Origin: an uncultured Pelagibacteraceae bacterium
GTDB taxonomy: Bacteria > Pseudomonadota > Alphaproteobacteria > Pelagibacterales > Pelagibacteraceae
NCBI GenBank assembly: GCA_902590535.1
Contig: CACIXF010000008.1
Coordinates: 1 to 43,021 of the forward strand
DNA length: 43,021 nt
Reading direction: 5' to 3'
Within the stretch, counting starts at the first letter, position 1, and each line of letters begins with the position of its first letter. Below, in pieces: positions 13,323-21,700 of the stretch. The translations under genes and the position numbers were made by a program. The notes under the pieces are model-generated. The model searched no databases, was not told the DNA's origin, and was given only the letters and a program-made list of their open reading frames with translations.

Positions 13323-13628
13323 ATGGCAAAGTTAAGCGCTATTAATAAAAATAAAAAAAGAATTAAGCTTTCTGATAGACTTTACAAGAAAAGACAAGCA
13401 TTAAAGAAAATTGTAATGGATAAAAAAATTCCATTAGAAGAAAGATTTAAAGCGCAACAAAAATTATCTAAATTGCCGAGAAACTCAGCTAAAATAAGAG
13501 TTATGAATAGATGTGAGATCACTGGAAGACCTCATGGAGTTTACAGAAAATTAAAGATTTCAAGAATTGCATTAAGACAATTAGGATTACAAGGAAAGAT
13601 ACCTGGCTTAGTTAAATCTAGCTGGTAG
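13323..13628 (+). CDS. rpsN: 30S ribosomal protein S14, zinc-independent long form
   Basis: S14 is a head protein added late in 30S assembly. At 101 residues it is the long form, and only one cysteine is present (NRCEITGRPHG), so the CxxC zinc pairs of the short form are missing. The C-terminal KISRIALRQLGLQGKIPGL and final KSSW are diagnostic. The gene is separated from rpsH by ten bases that include an AGAAAGGAAA stretch, one of the few Shine-Dalgarno-like sites seen in the ribosomal run. Confidence 0.97.
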   Translation: MAKLSAINKNKKRIKLSDRLYKKRQALKKIVMDKKIPLEERFKAQQKLSKLPRNSAKIRVMNRCEITGRPHGVYRKLKISRIALRQLGLQGKIPGLVKSSW

Positions 13629-13638
13629 AAAGGAAATT

Positions 13639-14034
13639 ATGAGTTTAAGTGACCCAATAGGAGATATGATTGCAAGAGTGAAGAACGCTCAAGCTAGAAA
13701 TCATAAAAAAGTAGAATTACCTTCATCCAATTTTAAAACAAAAATTGCAGATATACTTAAAAATGAAGGTTTTATAAAAGATTTTAAAGTAAGTAATGAA
13801 GAAAAAAAACCAATGTTATCATTAGAACTAAAGTACCATTCAGGTAGTCCGGTAATTAGTGCTTTTGAAAGAGTATCGAAACCAGGAAGAAGAATTTTTT
13901 CATCTGCAGATAGTTTACCTAAAATAAATAATGGTTTAGGGATTGCTATTGTGTCAACTCCAAAAGGAGTAATGACCGATATAGATGCAAGAAAACAAAA
14001 AGTTGGTGGTGAAATAATTTGTAAGGTATTTTAA
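13639..14034 (+). CDS. rpsH: 30S ribosomal protein S8
   Basis: S8 is a primary 16S rRNA binder of the central domain and, in E. coli, the translational repressor of the spc operon through a site at the start of rplE. The 131-residue product begins MSLSDPIGDMIARVKNAQ and includes RRIFSSADSLPKINNGLGIA and the conserved C-terminal VGGEIICKVF. A purine-rich AAAGGAA lies just upstream of the ATG. No inspection-level match to the S8 target was noticed at the rplE start. Confidence 0.97.
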   Translation: MSLSDPIGDMIARVKNAQARNHKKVELPSSNFKTKIADILKNEGFIKDFKVSNEEKKPMLSLELKYHSGSPVISAFERVSKPGRRIFSSADSLPKINNGLGIAIVSTPKGVMTDIDARKQKVGGEIICKVF

Positions 14035-14573
14035 TGTCTAAAATAGGTAAAATAAACATATCAATCCCTGAAAAAGTAAAAGTTGCATTAGCTGGTAATA
14101 TTATAAATATTGAGGGACCTTTAGGAAAAAAATCAATTAATGTTGATTTAGATATGTTTAATTTAGATATAATTGAAGGAAAAGAAATTTCTATTAAACC
14201 AAAAAAAGTAGATCAAAACTCAAAAAGACTTTGGGGAATGAATAGAAGTTTAATTAATAACGCTGTAATAGGATCAAGTAAAGGTTATGAAAAAACTTTA
14301 GAATTAGTTGGTGTAGGTTATAGAGCAGCATTAAAAGGGAAACAGTTAAATTTACAATTGGGTTATAGCCATGATATCAATTTTGACATACCTGAAGGAA
14401 TTAAAATTGCTGTTGAAAAACAAACAACATTGAAAATTTCTGGATCTGACAAGCAGTTAGTCGGTGAAGTTACATCAAAAATCAAAACATTAAGAAAAAT
14501 CGAACCATATAAAGGAAAAGGTATTCGAGAAAAAGGCCAGTATGTTCTTAAAAAAGAGGGAAAGAAAAAGTAA
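14034..14573 (+). CDS. rplF: 50S ribosomal protein L6
   Basis: L6 sits near the sarcin-ricin loop, where translational GTPases bind. The 179-residue product (E. coli 177) shows the two repeated domains. The second domain carries the best conserved stretch, with [20 protein letters not shown] and the C-terminal [19 protein letters not shown] signature, here [20 protein letters not shown]. It overlaps rpsH and rplR by one base each. Confidence 0.97.
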   Translation: MSKIGKINISIPEKVKVALAGNIINIEGPLGKKSINVDLDMFNLDIIEGKEISIKPKKVDQNSKRLWGMNRSLINNAVIGSSKGYEKTLELVGVGYRAALKGKQLNLQLGYSHDINFDIPEGIKIAVEKQTTLKISGSDKQLVGEVTSKIKTLRKIEPYKGKGIREKGQYVLKKEGKKK

Positions 14574-14929
14574 TGAAACTAAATACTAGTATTAGAAAAA
14601 GATTTAGAGTTAGCAACAAAGTTAAAAGAGTTGCTTCAAAAGATAGATTTAGATTAAGTATTTCTAGATCATCAAAAAATATTTCAGCCCAAATAATTGA
14701 TGATAAAAAAAATGTAACTTTGTTATCTGCTTCATCAGTAGAAAAAGATCTTAAATCAATAGATAAAGTTAATAAAACTGAATTATCTAAATTAGTTGCT
14801 CAAAAATTAGCTAAAAAAGCTCAGGAGAAAAAAATTACTAAAATTTACTTCGATAGAGGGTCATATAAATATCATGGAAGGATTAAAGTATTTGCAGAAA
14901 CCTTAAGAGAAAATGGAATGGAATTTTAA
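14573..14929 (+). CDS. rplR: 50S ribosomal protein L18
   Basis: L18 helps load 5S rRNA onto the large subunit together with L5. The 118-residue length is close to E. coli (117). The N-terminal basic segment ([20 protein letters not shown]) is followed by [18 protein letters not shown] and the C-terminal [21 protein letters not shown], the usual L18 ending. It begins in the rplF stop, and rpsE follows after two bases. Confidence 0.96.
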   Translation: MKLNTSIRKRFRVSNKVKRVASKDRFRLSISRSSKNISAQIIDDKKNVTLLSASSVEKDLKSIDKVNKTELSKLVAQKLAKKAQEKKITKIYFDRGSYKYHGRIKVFAETLRENGMEF

Positions 14930-14931
14930 TT

Positions 14932-15447
14932 ATGGAAAATTTTAAAGATAAAAAAACAGACGATATATTAGAAAAATTAGTTCACATAAACCGTATTACT
15001 AAAGTTGTTAAAGGTGGAAGAAGATTTGGCTTTTCAGCTCTTGTAGTGGTTGGAAATCAAGCTGGAAAAATTGGTATAGCTCATGCAAAAGCAAAACAAG
15101 TACCTGATGCTATTAAAAAAGCAAATGAAATGGCAAGAAGAAAACTTACCTTTATACCATTAAGAGAAGGTAGAACGATACATCATGATGTTAAGGCAAA
15201 AGATGGTTCAGGTAGAATAGTGTTAAGAGCAGCGTCTAAGGGAACAGGTATTATAGCAGGTGGACCTGTTAGGGCGGTATGTGAAGTTTTAGGAGTAAAA
15301 GATATTGTTGCAAAATCAATGGGAACTTCTAATGCGCACAACGTTATCAGAGCTACAATGAAAGCGTTGATGAAACAAAATTCACCAAAACAAATATCAG
15401 CGATTAGAAATAAAAAAATTTCTGAAATAATTGAAAAAAGAGGATAA
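14932..15447 (+). CDS. rpsE: 30S ribosomal protein S5
   Basis: S5 lies at the mRNA entry and affects fidelity; spectinomycin resistance maps to it in E. coli. The 171-residue product has the N-terminal RNA-binding domain (LVHINRITKVVKGGRRFGFS, LVVVGNQAGKIG) and the C-terminal domain with GTGIIAGGPVRAVCEVLGV and GTSNAHNVIRAT. Its stop overlaps the rplO start by one base. The rpmD gene for L30, which normally lies between rpsE and rplO, is therefore absent here. Confidence 0.97.
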   Translation: MENFKDKKTDDILEKLVHINRITKVVKGGRRFGFSALVVVGNQAGKIGIAHAKAKQVPDAIKKANEMARRKLTFIPLREGRTIHHDVKAKDGSGRIVLRAASKGTGIIAGGPVRAVCEVLGVKDIVAKSMGTSNAHNVIRATMKALMKQNSPKQISAIRNKKISEIIEKRG

Positions 15448-15899
15448 TGATTAGTTTAAATAATAGAGAAAAAATTAATAAAGCTAAAACCAGAGTTGGA
15501 AGAGGAATTGGTTCAGGAAAAGGGAAAACATCAGGCAGAGGTGTTAAAGGTCAAAAATCAAGATCTGGGGTAGCAATAAAAAGTTTTGAAGGTGGTCAAA
15601 TGCCATTATACAGAAGACTTCCAAAAAGAGGTTTTAACCCGATATCAAAAGAGAGTGTTGCAATTTTAAATCTAAATAAAATTCAATCTTATATAGACAA
15701 AAAAAATATTAATCCAAATGAAGTATTAAATTCAGAATTATTAAAAAAACTTAAATTAATAAATAAAAACTCAAAAAAATTAAAAATTTTAGGATCTGGC
15801 GAAGTGAAAAATAAAATTAATATTGAAGCTGACTTAGCCTCTAAATCAGCAATAGAAAAACTAGAGAAAATTGGTGGATCTATTCAATTAAAAAAATAG
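15447..15899 (+). CDS. rplO: 50S ribosomal protein L15
   Basis: L15 is a late-assembly protein whose extended N-terminus reaches into the 23S core. The 150-residue product shows VGRGIGSGKGKTSGRGVKGQ and RSGVAIKSFEGGQMPLYRRLP, then PKRGFNPISKESVAILNLNK. The C-terminal half is divergent and rich in Lys/Asn/Ile but keeps the typical ADLASKSAIEKLEKIGG ending. The start is in the rpsE stop, and secY begins ten bases downstream. Confidence 0.96.
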   Translation: MISLNNREKINKAKTRVGRGIGSGKGKTSGRGVKGQKSRSGVAIKSFEGGQMPLYRRLPKRGFNPISKESVAILNLNKIQSYIDKKNINPNEVLNSELLKKLKLINKNSKKLKILGSGEVKNKINIEADLASKSAIEKLEKIGGSIQLKK

Positions 15900-15908
15900 T
15901 TTGCTTAT

Positions 15909-17189
15909 ATGAGTGCGTCATCATCAACAAATGATTTAAGAAATAGAATCATATTTACTATTTTAATACTAGCCGTTTATAGATTTGGAACGTTTGTACC
16001 TTTACCAGGTATAGATCCTGAGCAATTGAAAATAATGATGGAAGGTAATCAAAAAGGATTACTAGGCATGTTTAATGTTTTTGCAGGAGGTGCGGTTAGC
16101 AGAATGGCTATATTTGCATTAGGTATAATGCCTTACATTTCTTCAGCAATTATAGTTCAACTTTTGACTGGGGTTTCTGATTATTTTAAAAATCTTAAAG
16201 CTCAAGGTGAAGCAGGAAGAGCTAAAATTACACAAATTACTAGATATGGAACTGTGTTACTTGCAACAGTGCAAGGATATGGTTTATCTGTAGGTTTAGA
16301 GTCATCAGCTGACTTAGTAATTAATCCAGGAGCTTTTTTTAAAATAACTACCGTTACAACTATTGTTGCAGGAACAATATTTTTAATGTGGTTAGGTGAA
16401 CAAATTACTCAAAGAGGGATTGGTAACGGTATATCGTTAATAATTTTTGCTGGTATCGTAGCTGAAATACCAAGAGCTTTAGTTACAACTTTTGAATTAG
16501 GTAGAACAGGTGCAGTTTCAACATTTATGATCTTAGCTATATTTGTTCTATTAATAGTTACAATTCTATTTGTAGTTTTTATGGAAAGAGCGCTAAGAAA
16601 AATTCTAATAAATTATCCCAAAAGACAAATGGGAAACAAAATGTATGGAGGTGAGTCATCACATCTACCATTAAAAATTAATCAGGCTGGAGTAATTCCA
16701 GCAATTTTTGCCTCAGCACTTTTATTACTACCAGTAACATTTTCAAATTTTTCATTTTCTAACAACGAAACATTTTTAAACTTAAGCTCTTATTTCACAC
16801 AAGGGCAACCTCTTTACATGTTACTTTATGCATCAGGAATAATATTTTTCACTTTTTTTTATACTTCTATAACTTTCAATCCAACTGAAACAGCTGAGAA
16901 TCTAAGAAAGTATGGAGGCTTTGTACCAGGAATTAGACCTGGTGAAAGTACTGCATTGTATATACAAAATATTTCAACAAAATTAACTACAATTGGAGCT
17001 CTCTATTTAACTTTAGTTTGTTTGATGCCAGAATTTTTAATTGCAAATTATCCAATTCCTTTTTATTTAGGCGGTGCATCAATTTTAATTGTTGTTGTTG
17101 TTGCTATTGATACTGTGACTCAAATTCAAACAAGGTTAATGAGCTCTCAATACGAACAACTAATTAAAAAAACTAAATTTGGTAAGTAA
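15909..17189 (+). CDS. secY: Preprotein translocase subunit SecY
   Basis: SecY is the channel of the Sec translocon in the inner membrane. It passes secreted proteins with SecA and inserts membrane proteins with SRP/FtsY. The 426-residue sequence shows about ten hydrophobic segments. Family blocks include VYRFGTFVPLPGID after the first short stretch, GMFNVFAGGAVSRMAIFALG, the GERITxxGIGNGIS-type loop (GEQITQRGIGNGISLIIFAG) and NPTETAENLRKYGGFVPGIR, then the cytoplasmic C-terminal region. It is somewhat shorter than E. coli SecY (443), with a trimmed N-terminus. The start is secure because no in-frame alternative lies between the rplO stop and this ATG. adk begins directly after its stop. Confidence 0.97.
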   Translation: MSASSSTNDLRNRIIFTILILAVYRFGTFVPLPGIDPEQLKIMMEGNQKGLLGMFNVFAGGAVSRMAIFALGIMPYISSAIIVQLLTGVSDYFKNLKAQGEAGRAKITQITRYGTVLLATVQGYGLSVGLESSADLVINPGAFFKITTVTTIVAGTIFLMWLGEQITQRGIGNGISLIIFAGIVAEIPRALVTTFELGRTGAVSTFMILAIFVLLIVTILFVVFMERALRKILINYPKRQMGNKMYGGESSHLPLKINQAGVIPAIFASALLLLPVTFSNFSFSNNETFLNLSSYFTQGQPLYMLLYASGIIFFTFFYTSITFNPTETAENLRKYGGFVPGIRPGESTALYIQNISTKLTTIGALYLTLVCLMPEFLIANYPIPFYLGGASILIVVVVAIDTVTQIQTRLMSSQYEQLIKKTKFGK

Positions 17190-17753
17190 GTGAATATAAT
17201 TTTATTTGGACCACCTGGTGCTGGAAAGGGTACTCAGTCTAAATATTTAGTTAACAGATTAAATGCTTTTCAAATTTCAACAGGTGATCTGTTAAGAGAA
17301 GAAATCAAAAAAAAATCAGACATTGGCAAAGCAATAACCAATGATATGAAGAATGGAAAATTTATAAGTGATGATATTGTTAATGAACTTATAGAAAATT
17401 TAATATCTGATCCTAAAAAAAAAAATAAATTAATTTTTGATGGATATCCTCGATCATTAAGTCAGGCTAAAAATTTAGAAGTATTACTACAAAATTCAAA
17501 CCAGAACATAGATTTAATTTTATTTCTAAATGTAGATAAAGAAACAATTCTTAAAAGACTTGAAAAGAGAAAAATCATAGAAAATAGGTCTGATGATGAC
17601 TCTGGCACTATAATTAAAAGGTATGAGAAATACATGGAAACAACCCAACCAGTTCTAAATTTTTACTCAGAGAATCCAAATTTTAAGGAGATTGATGGAA
17701 GTTTAGAAATTGAAGAAATAACAAGGAAAATAGAGGCTTTTATCAATGTATAA
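17190..17753 (+). CDS. adk: Adenylate kinase, short form without LID insertion
   Basis: Adenylate kinase interconverts ATP + AMP and 2 ADP in the cytoplasm. The P-loop is GPPGAGKGTQ (residues 7-16), followed by QISTGDLLRE, the AMP-binding DGYPRSLSQA, and the C-terminal RSDDDSGTIIKRYEKYMETT segment. At 187 residues it lacks the roughly 27-residue LID insertion of the E. coli-type enzyme, including any zinc cysteines. It therefore belongs to the short class. The start is a GTG placed immediately after the secY stop with no gap, which suggests coupled translation. secY-adk is a common bacterial pairing. Confidence 0.96.
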   Translation: MNIILFGPPGAGKGTQSKYLVNRLNAFQISTGDLLREEIKKKSDIGKAITNDMKNGKFISDDIVNELIENLISDPKKKNKLIFDGYPRSLSQAKNLEVLLQNSNQNIDLILFLNVDKETILKRLEKRKIIENRSDDDSGTIIKRYEKYMETTQPVLNFYSENPNFKEIDGSLEIEEITRKIEAFINV

Positions 17754-17757
17754 GACG

Positions 17758-17785
17758 TTGACTTTGATTAATCTTCTTATATAAA
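17758..17785 (+). promoter_or_regulatory. Probable promoter of rpsM-rpsK-rpoA-rplQ
   Basis: A -35 TTGACT (17758-17763) and a -10 TATAAA (17780-17785) are separated by 16 bases in the 55-bp gap between adk and rpsM. Both hexamers match the sigma-70 consensus at five of six positions. The start point would fall near 17792, leaving a leader of about 17 bases. This is the best-looking promoter in the window. The gap also lacks the rpmJ (L36) gene often found between secY and rpsM. Confidence 0.55.
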
Positions 17786-17808
17786 AGGCACAATTTATCA
17801 CAAAAATT

Positions 17809-18192
17809 ATGGCTCGTATCGCAGGTATAAACATTCCACAGAATAAGCTTGTTCATATAGGTTTAACTTATATTTACGGAGTTGGTGATAAATTTTCTCA
17901 ACAAATTTGTTCATCTTTAGAAATCCCAAGAGCCAAAAGGGTAAATGAACTAACTGATGAAGAGATTTTAAAAATTAGAGAATACATTGACCAAAACTTT
18001 AAGGTCGAAGGTGATTTAAGAAGAGATTATTCACTAAGTATTAAAAGATTAATTGATTTGGCTTGTTACAGAGGAACAAGACATAGAAAAAAATTACCTG
18101 TTAGAGGACAAAGAACTAGATGTAATGCAAGAACAAGAAAAGGAAAAGCAATCGCAATTGCAGGAAAAAAATTAACACCAACTAAAAAATAG
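17809..18192 (+). CDS. rpsM: 30S ribosomal protein S13
   Basis: S13 sits at the top of the 30S head, where it touches L5 and P-site tRNA. The 127-residue product starts [13 protein letters not shown] and contains the helix-turn-helix region [16 protein letters not shown], the [20 protein letters not shown] block and the basic C-terminal [17 protein letters not shown]. It is the first gene behind a good promoter candidate and lies two bases upstream of rpsK. Confidence 0.97.
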   Translation: MARIAGINIPQNKLVHIGLTYIYGVGDKFSQQICSSLEIPRAKRVNELTDEEILKIREYIDQNFKVEGDLRRDYSLSIKRLIDLACYRGTRHRKKLPVRGQRTRCNARTRKGKAIAIAGKKLTPTKK

Positions 18193-18194
18193 TT

Positions 18195-18644
18195 ATGGCT
18201 AAAGCTGATAAAGTTGAGAACAAAGATCAGAAGGTTGAAAAGTCTTCAAAAAAAAGTGTAAAGAGTTCTTACTCAAAAAAAAAGAAAGTTAAAAAAAATA
18301 TTTTAAATGGAATTGCTTATGTGCAATCAACATTTAATAATACTATAATTTCTATAGCAGATACAAATGGAAACGTAATTTCGTGGGCATCTGCTGGGCA
18401 AAAAGGTTTTAAAGGATCAAGAAAGTCTACTCCTTATGCAGCACAGATTGCAGCAGATGCTGCAGCTTCTAAAGCACTTGAGTATGGAATGAAAACTTTA
18501 TCTGTTGAAGTAAAAGGACCTGGATCAGGAAGAGAAACAGCTTTAAGAGCATTACAAGCCCGAGGATTTAAAATTTTGTCAATCAAAGACACTACACCTA
18601 TGCCTCATAATGGAACTAGACCACCAAAGAAAAGGAGAGTTTAA
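18195..18644 (+). CDS. rpsK: 30S ribosomal protein S11, N-terminally extended
   Basis: S11 forms part of the 30S platform and the E-site mRNA path with S7. At 149 residues it is about 20 longer than the E. coli form (129). The extra part is a Lys/Ser-rich N-terminus before the conserved [20 protein letters not shown]. The core shows [33 protein letters not shown] and the C-terminal [18 protein letters not shown]. The stop overlaps the rpoA start. Confidence 0.97.
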   Translation: MAKADKVENKDQKVEKSSKKSVKSSYSKKKKVKKNILNGIAYVQSTFNNTIISIADTNGNVISWASAGQKGFKGSRKSTPYAAQIAADAAASKALEYGMKTLSVEVKGPGSGRETALRALQARGFKILSIKDTTPMPHNGTRPPKKRRV

Positions 18645-19672
18645 TGGAAGTCGAAAATGTTAATGTAAAAAACTGGAAGTCGTTAATTAAGCCGTCTAAA
18701 CTAGACGTTCAAATTAGTGATGACTTAACACATGCAAAGATTGTAGCAGAACCACTGGAAAAAGGTTATGGATTAACTTTAGGAAATTCTTTAAGAAGAA
18801 TTTTATTATCATCAATAAGAGGTGCTGCTGTAACTTCTATTCAAATTGATGGCGTTTTACATGAGTTCACTTCAATAAAAGGTGTAAGAGAAGACGTTAC
18901 AGATATTGTTTTAAACGTTAAATCTTTAGCATTAAAAAGTAACTCAGATGGTACGAAAAAATTAATTTTAGATGCAAAAGGACCTGGAGAAATTAAAGCT
19001 TCGGATATAGCTCCAGTTGCAGATGTTGAAATTTTAAATCCTGACTTAGTTATTTGTAATCTAGATGAGAATACCACTTTTCATATGGAAATGAATGTTA
19101 ATACAGGTAAAGGTTACGTTCCTGCTGAATTAAATAAACCTGAAGAACCACCATTAGGGCTTATCGCTATAGATTCACTTTATAGTCCAGTTAAAAAAGT
19201 TTCATACTCAGTGAGTACTGCTAGAGAAGGTAAAGCATTAGATTATGATAAGTTAATTATGGAAGTTGAAACTAATGGATCGATTTCTGCTGAAGATGCT
19301 GTAGCCTATTCAGCTAGAATATTCCAAGATCAGCTAAAAATGTTTGTAAACTTTGATGAGCCAGTTGAAGCCCCTGTAAAAGAAGTTTCTACAGAACCTG
19401 AGTTTAACAAAAACTTACTAAGAAAAGTTGATGAGTTAGAGTTATCTGTAAGATCAATGAACTGCTTAAAAAATGATAATATTATATATATCGGTGACCT
19501 AGTTCAAAAATCTGAAGGTGAAATGTTGAGAACACCTAATTTTGGAAGAAAATCATTAAATGAAATTAAAGAAGTTTTAACAGGTATGTCTTTATATTTA
19601 GGAATGGAAATTCCTAACTGGCCACCAGACAATATTGCAGAAATGTCTAAGAAATTGGAGGAAGCAATTTAA
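18644..19672 (+). CDS. rpoA: RNA polymerase alpha subunit
   Basis: Alpha dimerises to seed assembly of RNA polymerase and binds upstream promoter DNA and activators through its C-terminal domain. The 342-residue product (E. coli 329) has the N-terminal assembly region [20 protein letters not shown] and the [18 protein letters not shown] block. An acidic linker around residue 235-245 follows, and then the alpha-CTD ([18 protein letters not shown], the helix-hairpin-helix region [14 protein letters not shown]). One-base overlaps with rpsK and rplQ show a tight alpha operon. Confidence 0.98.
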   Translation: MEVENVNVKNWKSLIKPSKLDVQISDDLTHAKIVAEPLEKGYGLTLGNSLRRILLSSIRGAAVTSIQIDGVLHEFTSIKGVREDVTDIVLNVKSLALKSNSDGTKKLILDAKGPGEIKASDIAPVADVEILNPDLVICNLDENTTFHMEMNVNTGKGYVPAELNKPEEPPLGLIAIDSLYSPVKKVSYSVSTAREGKALDYDKLIMEVETNGSISAEDAVAYSARIFQDQLKMFVNFDEPVEAPVKEVSTEPEFNKNLLRKVDELELSVRSMNCLKNDNIIYIGDLVQKSEGEMLRTPNFGRKSLNEIKEVLTGMSLYLGMEIPNWPPDNIAEMSKKLEEAI

Positions 19673-20115
19673 TGAGACATGGTTTGGCAAATAAGAAGTT
19701 AAATAGAACATCAGAGCACAGAAAAGCTTTACTTAAGAATATGCTTAATTCTTTAATTAAATATGAGCAGATTAAAACTACTTTGCCAAAAGCTAAATTT
19801 CTAAAACCTCAAGCGGATAAAATAATAACATTAGGTAAAAAAGAAACTTTACAGACAACCAAAATGTTGGTTTCTAAACTACAAGATATTAAATCAGCTA
19901 ATAAAGTTAAAAAAACACTTTCTAAAAGATATCAGAATAGAAAAGGTGGTTACACAAGGATAATTAAAGCTGGATTTAGATATGGAGATAATGCTCCAAT
20001 GGCAATAATTGAATTTGTTGATAGAGATGTAGAAGCTAAAAGAGTTGATAAACCAAAAAAAGATATATCTAAAGAATCTCCTAAAACGGAAGAGAAAAAA
20101 CAAGCTACAGCATAA
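19672..20115 (+). CDS. rplQ: 50S ribosomal protein L17
   Basis: L17 lies on the solvent side of the 50S subunit near the exit tunnel. The 147-residue product begins [20 protein letters not shown] and has [15 protein letters not shown] and the [24 protein letters not shown] block ([20 protein letters not shown]). A charged C-terminal tail, rich in Lys, Asp and Glu and ending QATA, extends it beyond E. coli (127). It closes the ribosomal run, and the pseudouridine synthase gene begins ten bases downstream with no visible terminator. Confidence 0.97.
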   Translation: MRHGLANKKLNRTSEHRKALLKNMLNSLIKYEQIKTTLPKAKFLKPQADKIITLGKKETLQTTKMLVSKLQDIKSANKVKKTLSKRYQNRKGGYTRIIKAGFRYGDNAPMAIIEFVDRDVEAKRVDKPKKDISKESPKTEEKKQATA

Positions 20116-20125
20116 ATCCTAAATC

Positions 20126-21037
20126 ATGAAAAAATCTTACATCGTTGATTCAACGTGTAACGATATGCGTTTAGATAGATGGATAAGATTAAAATTTGGT
20201 AAAATTCCACAAGGTCTTGTTGAGAAATATTTAAGAACAGGAAAAATAAAGCTTAATAAAAAGAAAGTTAAAAGTTCTTTTAAAATAAAAACAAATGATG
20301 AAATAAGTATATTCAACATTGAATTTAAAGATACAATTCAACAAAAAAAGATTAAGTTTTTACCTTCAAAAGAAATTGTAAAATCAAATGAAGATCAAAT
20401 TATTGAAAACAATGATAACTTTGTAGTTTTAAATAAAGCCTCAGGTATATCAGTCCAAGGTGGAACTAAATCAAAAAAAAATCTAGTTGATATTTTTGCT
20501 AAAAGTGAAATTTTTGAGGGAACAAAACCATATTCTGTTCATAGATTGGATAAAGATACTTCTGGAGTTTTTATTATGGCTAAAAACAGAGAGAGCGCTC
20601 AATTGCTTACTTCTTTATTTAGATTAAGAAAAGTACACAAAATCTATTTAGCTATATGCCATGGGGAAATTAATAAAAAGTTTGGTGTTTGGGATGACGA
20701 TCTAATTAGATACGATGGTGATAAAAAAATAATAGAAAAAGCAAAAACAATTTTTAAAGTTATTGATAAAAATTCAGAAGCAAGTTTATTAGAGTTAAAA
20801 CCTATTACTGGAAGAAAACACCAGTTAAGAAAACAATTATATGCAATAGGAAATCCTATATTTGGTGATATAAAATATAAATTATCAAATTCTAATAAGG
20901 GAATTAATAAAAATTTAATGTTACATTCATATCAAATTAAATTTAAAATTAATGATATAAAACATACTTATTCAGCATTGTTGCCTGATTATTTTAAAAA
21001 ACTTTTAAAATCTAAAAGGCTTAGATTTTCAAATTAG
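20126..21037 (+). CDS. rluC: RluC/RluD-type 23S rRNA pseudouridine synthase
   Basis: This enzyme isomerises uridine to pseudouridine in RNA, probably 23S rRNA. An N-terminal S4-like RNA-binding domain (residues 11-60, [20 protein letters not shown]) is followed by the catalytic domain. That domain carries the motif [19 protein letters not shown] with the nucleophilic Asp of HRLD, and later [18 protein letters not shown] and GDIKY. The 303-residue length fits the RluA family. RluC, acting on positions 955/2504/2580 in E. coli, is the most likely subtype because this gene often follows the ribosomal region in alphaproteobacteria, but RluD cannot be excluded. The last 17 bases overlap the end of convergent lipB. 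Confidence 0.85.
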   Translation: MKKSYIVDSTCNDMRLDRWIRLKFGKIPQGLVEKYLRTGKIKLNKKKVKSSFKIKTNDEISIFNIEFKDTIQQKKIKFLPSKEIVKSNEDQIIENNDNFVVLNKASGISVQGGTKSKKNLVDIFAKSEIFEGTKPYSVHRLDKDTSGVFIMAKNRESAQLLTSLFRLRKVHKIYLAICHGEINKKFGVWDDDLIRYDGDKKIIEKAKTIFKVIDKNSEASLLELKPITGRKHQLRKQLYAIGNPIFGDIKYKLSNSNKGINKNLMLHSYQIKFKINDIKHTYSALLPDYFKKLLKSKRLRFSN

Positions 21038-21638
21038 AAATAAAATTTTTAATTAATTTATCACTTAGTTTTGAATAATCTTGATCTTTGATATTTTTTA
21101 AATTGGTTACTCCTTTATCTGAAATTCCACATGGCACAATTTTTTTATAATTTTCTAAGTTATTATTTATATTTATCGCAAAACCATGATAAGCAATCCA
21201 CTTGCTAACTCTTATACCTATTGCAGCAATTTTTTTAACTTCATTATTAGATTTATGCCATATGCCAATATTATCTTTATCAGGAAAAGTTTCTATTTTA
21301 TAAAATTTTAAAGTCTCAATTATTGTTTTTTCAATAATTGTTATAAATTTTCTGATATCTTTATTTTTTCTTAAATCTAAAACAAAATAACAAATTAATT
21401 GACCTGGACCATGGTAGGTGATTTTACCACCTCTATTTGTTTCTAATATTTTAATAGATTTATCAATAATCTCACTTTCTTTATACGAAGTACCTGCAGT
21501 AAAAACTTCATTATGCTCCAAAGTCCAAATTAATTCTTGATGATTATTCTCATACAAATCCTTTAATCTGGACTCTAATATATTAATAGCATCAAAATAA
21601 TTTACTGGTTTTATTGACTTTTTGATCTCTATGTTCAT
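21021..21638 (-). CDS. lipB: Octanoyl-ACP:protein octanoyltransferase LipB
   Basis: LipB moves octanoate from acyl-carrier protein onto lipoyl domains of 2-oxoacid dehydrogenases and GcvH, the first step of lipoate synthesis. The 205-residue product carries [20 protein letters not shown], the [16 protein letters not shown] block, [20 protein letters not shown] with the catalytic Lys, and [12 protein letters not shown] with the catalytic Cys. It runs against rluC and overlaps it by 17 bp at the 3' ends. LipA is not in the window. GcvH is relevant to the sarcosine/glycine genes at the far end, though that link is only inferred. Confidence 0.95.
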   Translation of the reverse strand: MNIEIKKSIKPVNYFDAINILESRLKDLYENNHQELIWTLEHNEVFTAGTSYKESEIIDKSIKILETNRGGKITYHGPGQLICYFVLDLRKNKDIRKFITIIEKTIIETLKFYKIETFPDKDNIGIWHKSNNEVKKIAAIGIRVSKWIAYHGFAININNNLENYKKIVPCGISDKGVTNLKNIKDQDYSKLSDKLIKNFISNLKI

Positions 21639-21649
21639 TTATAATTTGT

Positions 21650-21678
21650 ATTATCTTTATTATGTATTAATAGTGCAA
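21650..21678 (-). promoter_or_regulatory. Possible lipB promoter
   Basis: Reading the minus strand, TTGCAC (21678-21673) and GATAAT (21655-21650) are separated by 17 bases just upstream of the lipB ATG. The -10 is good and the -35 matches only the TTG. The 62-bp divergent gap must also drive mgtE on the other strand, for which I see no convincing hexamers. An ACCTA/TAGGT inverted repeat (21679-21683 and 21690-21694) lies next to the mgtE start. Confidence 0.3.
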
Positions 21679-21700
21679 ACCTAAAATTATAGGTAGATTT

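Noticed and set aside
17190..17753. Truncated adenylate kinase
   Set aside because: The 187-residue length reflects the short class without LID insertion. All catalytic blocks and a normal C-terminus are present.
21679..21694. Magnesium riboswitch or sensor leader before mgtE
   Set aside because: Only a 5-bp inverted repeat in a 62-bp divergent gap. Far too small for an M-box, and there is no other structure.
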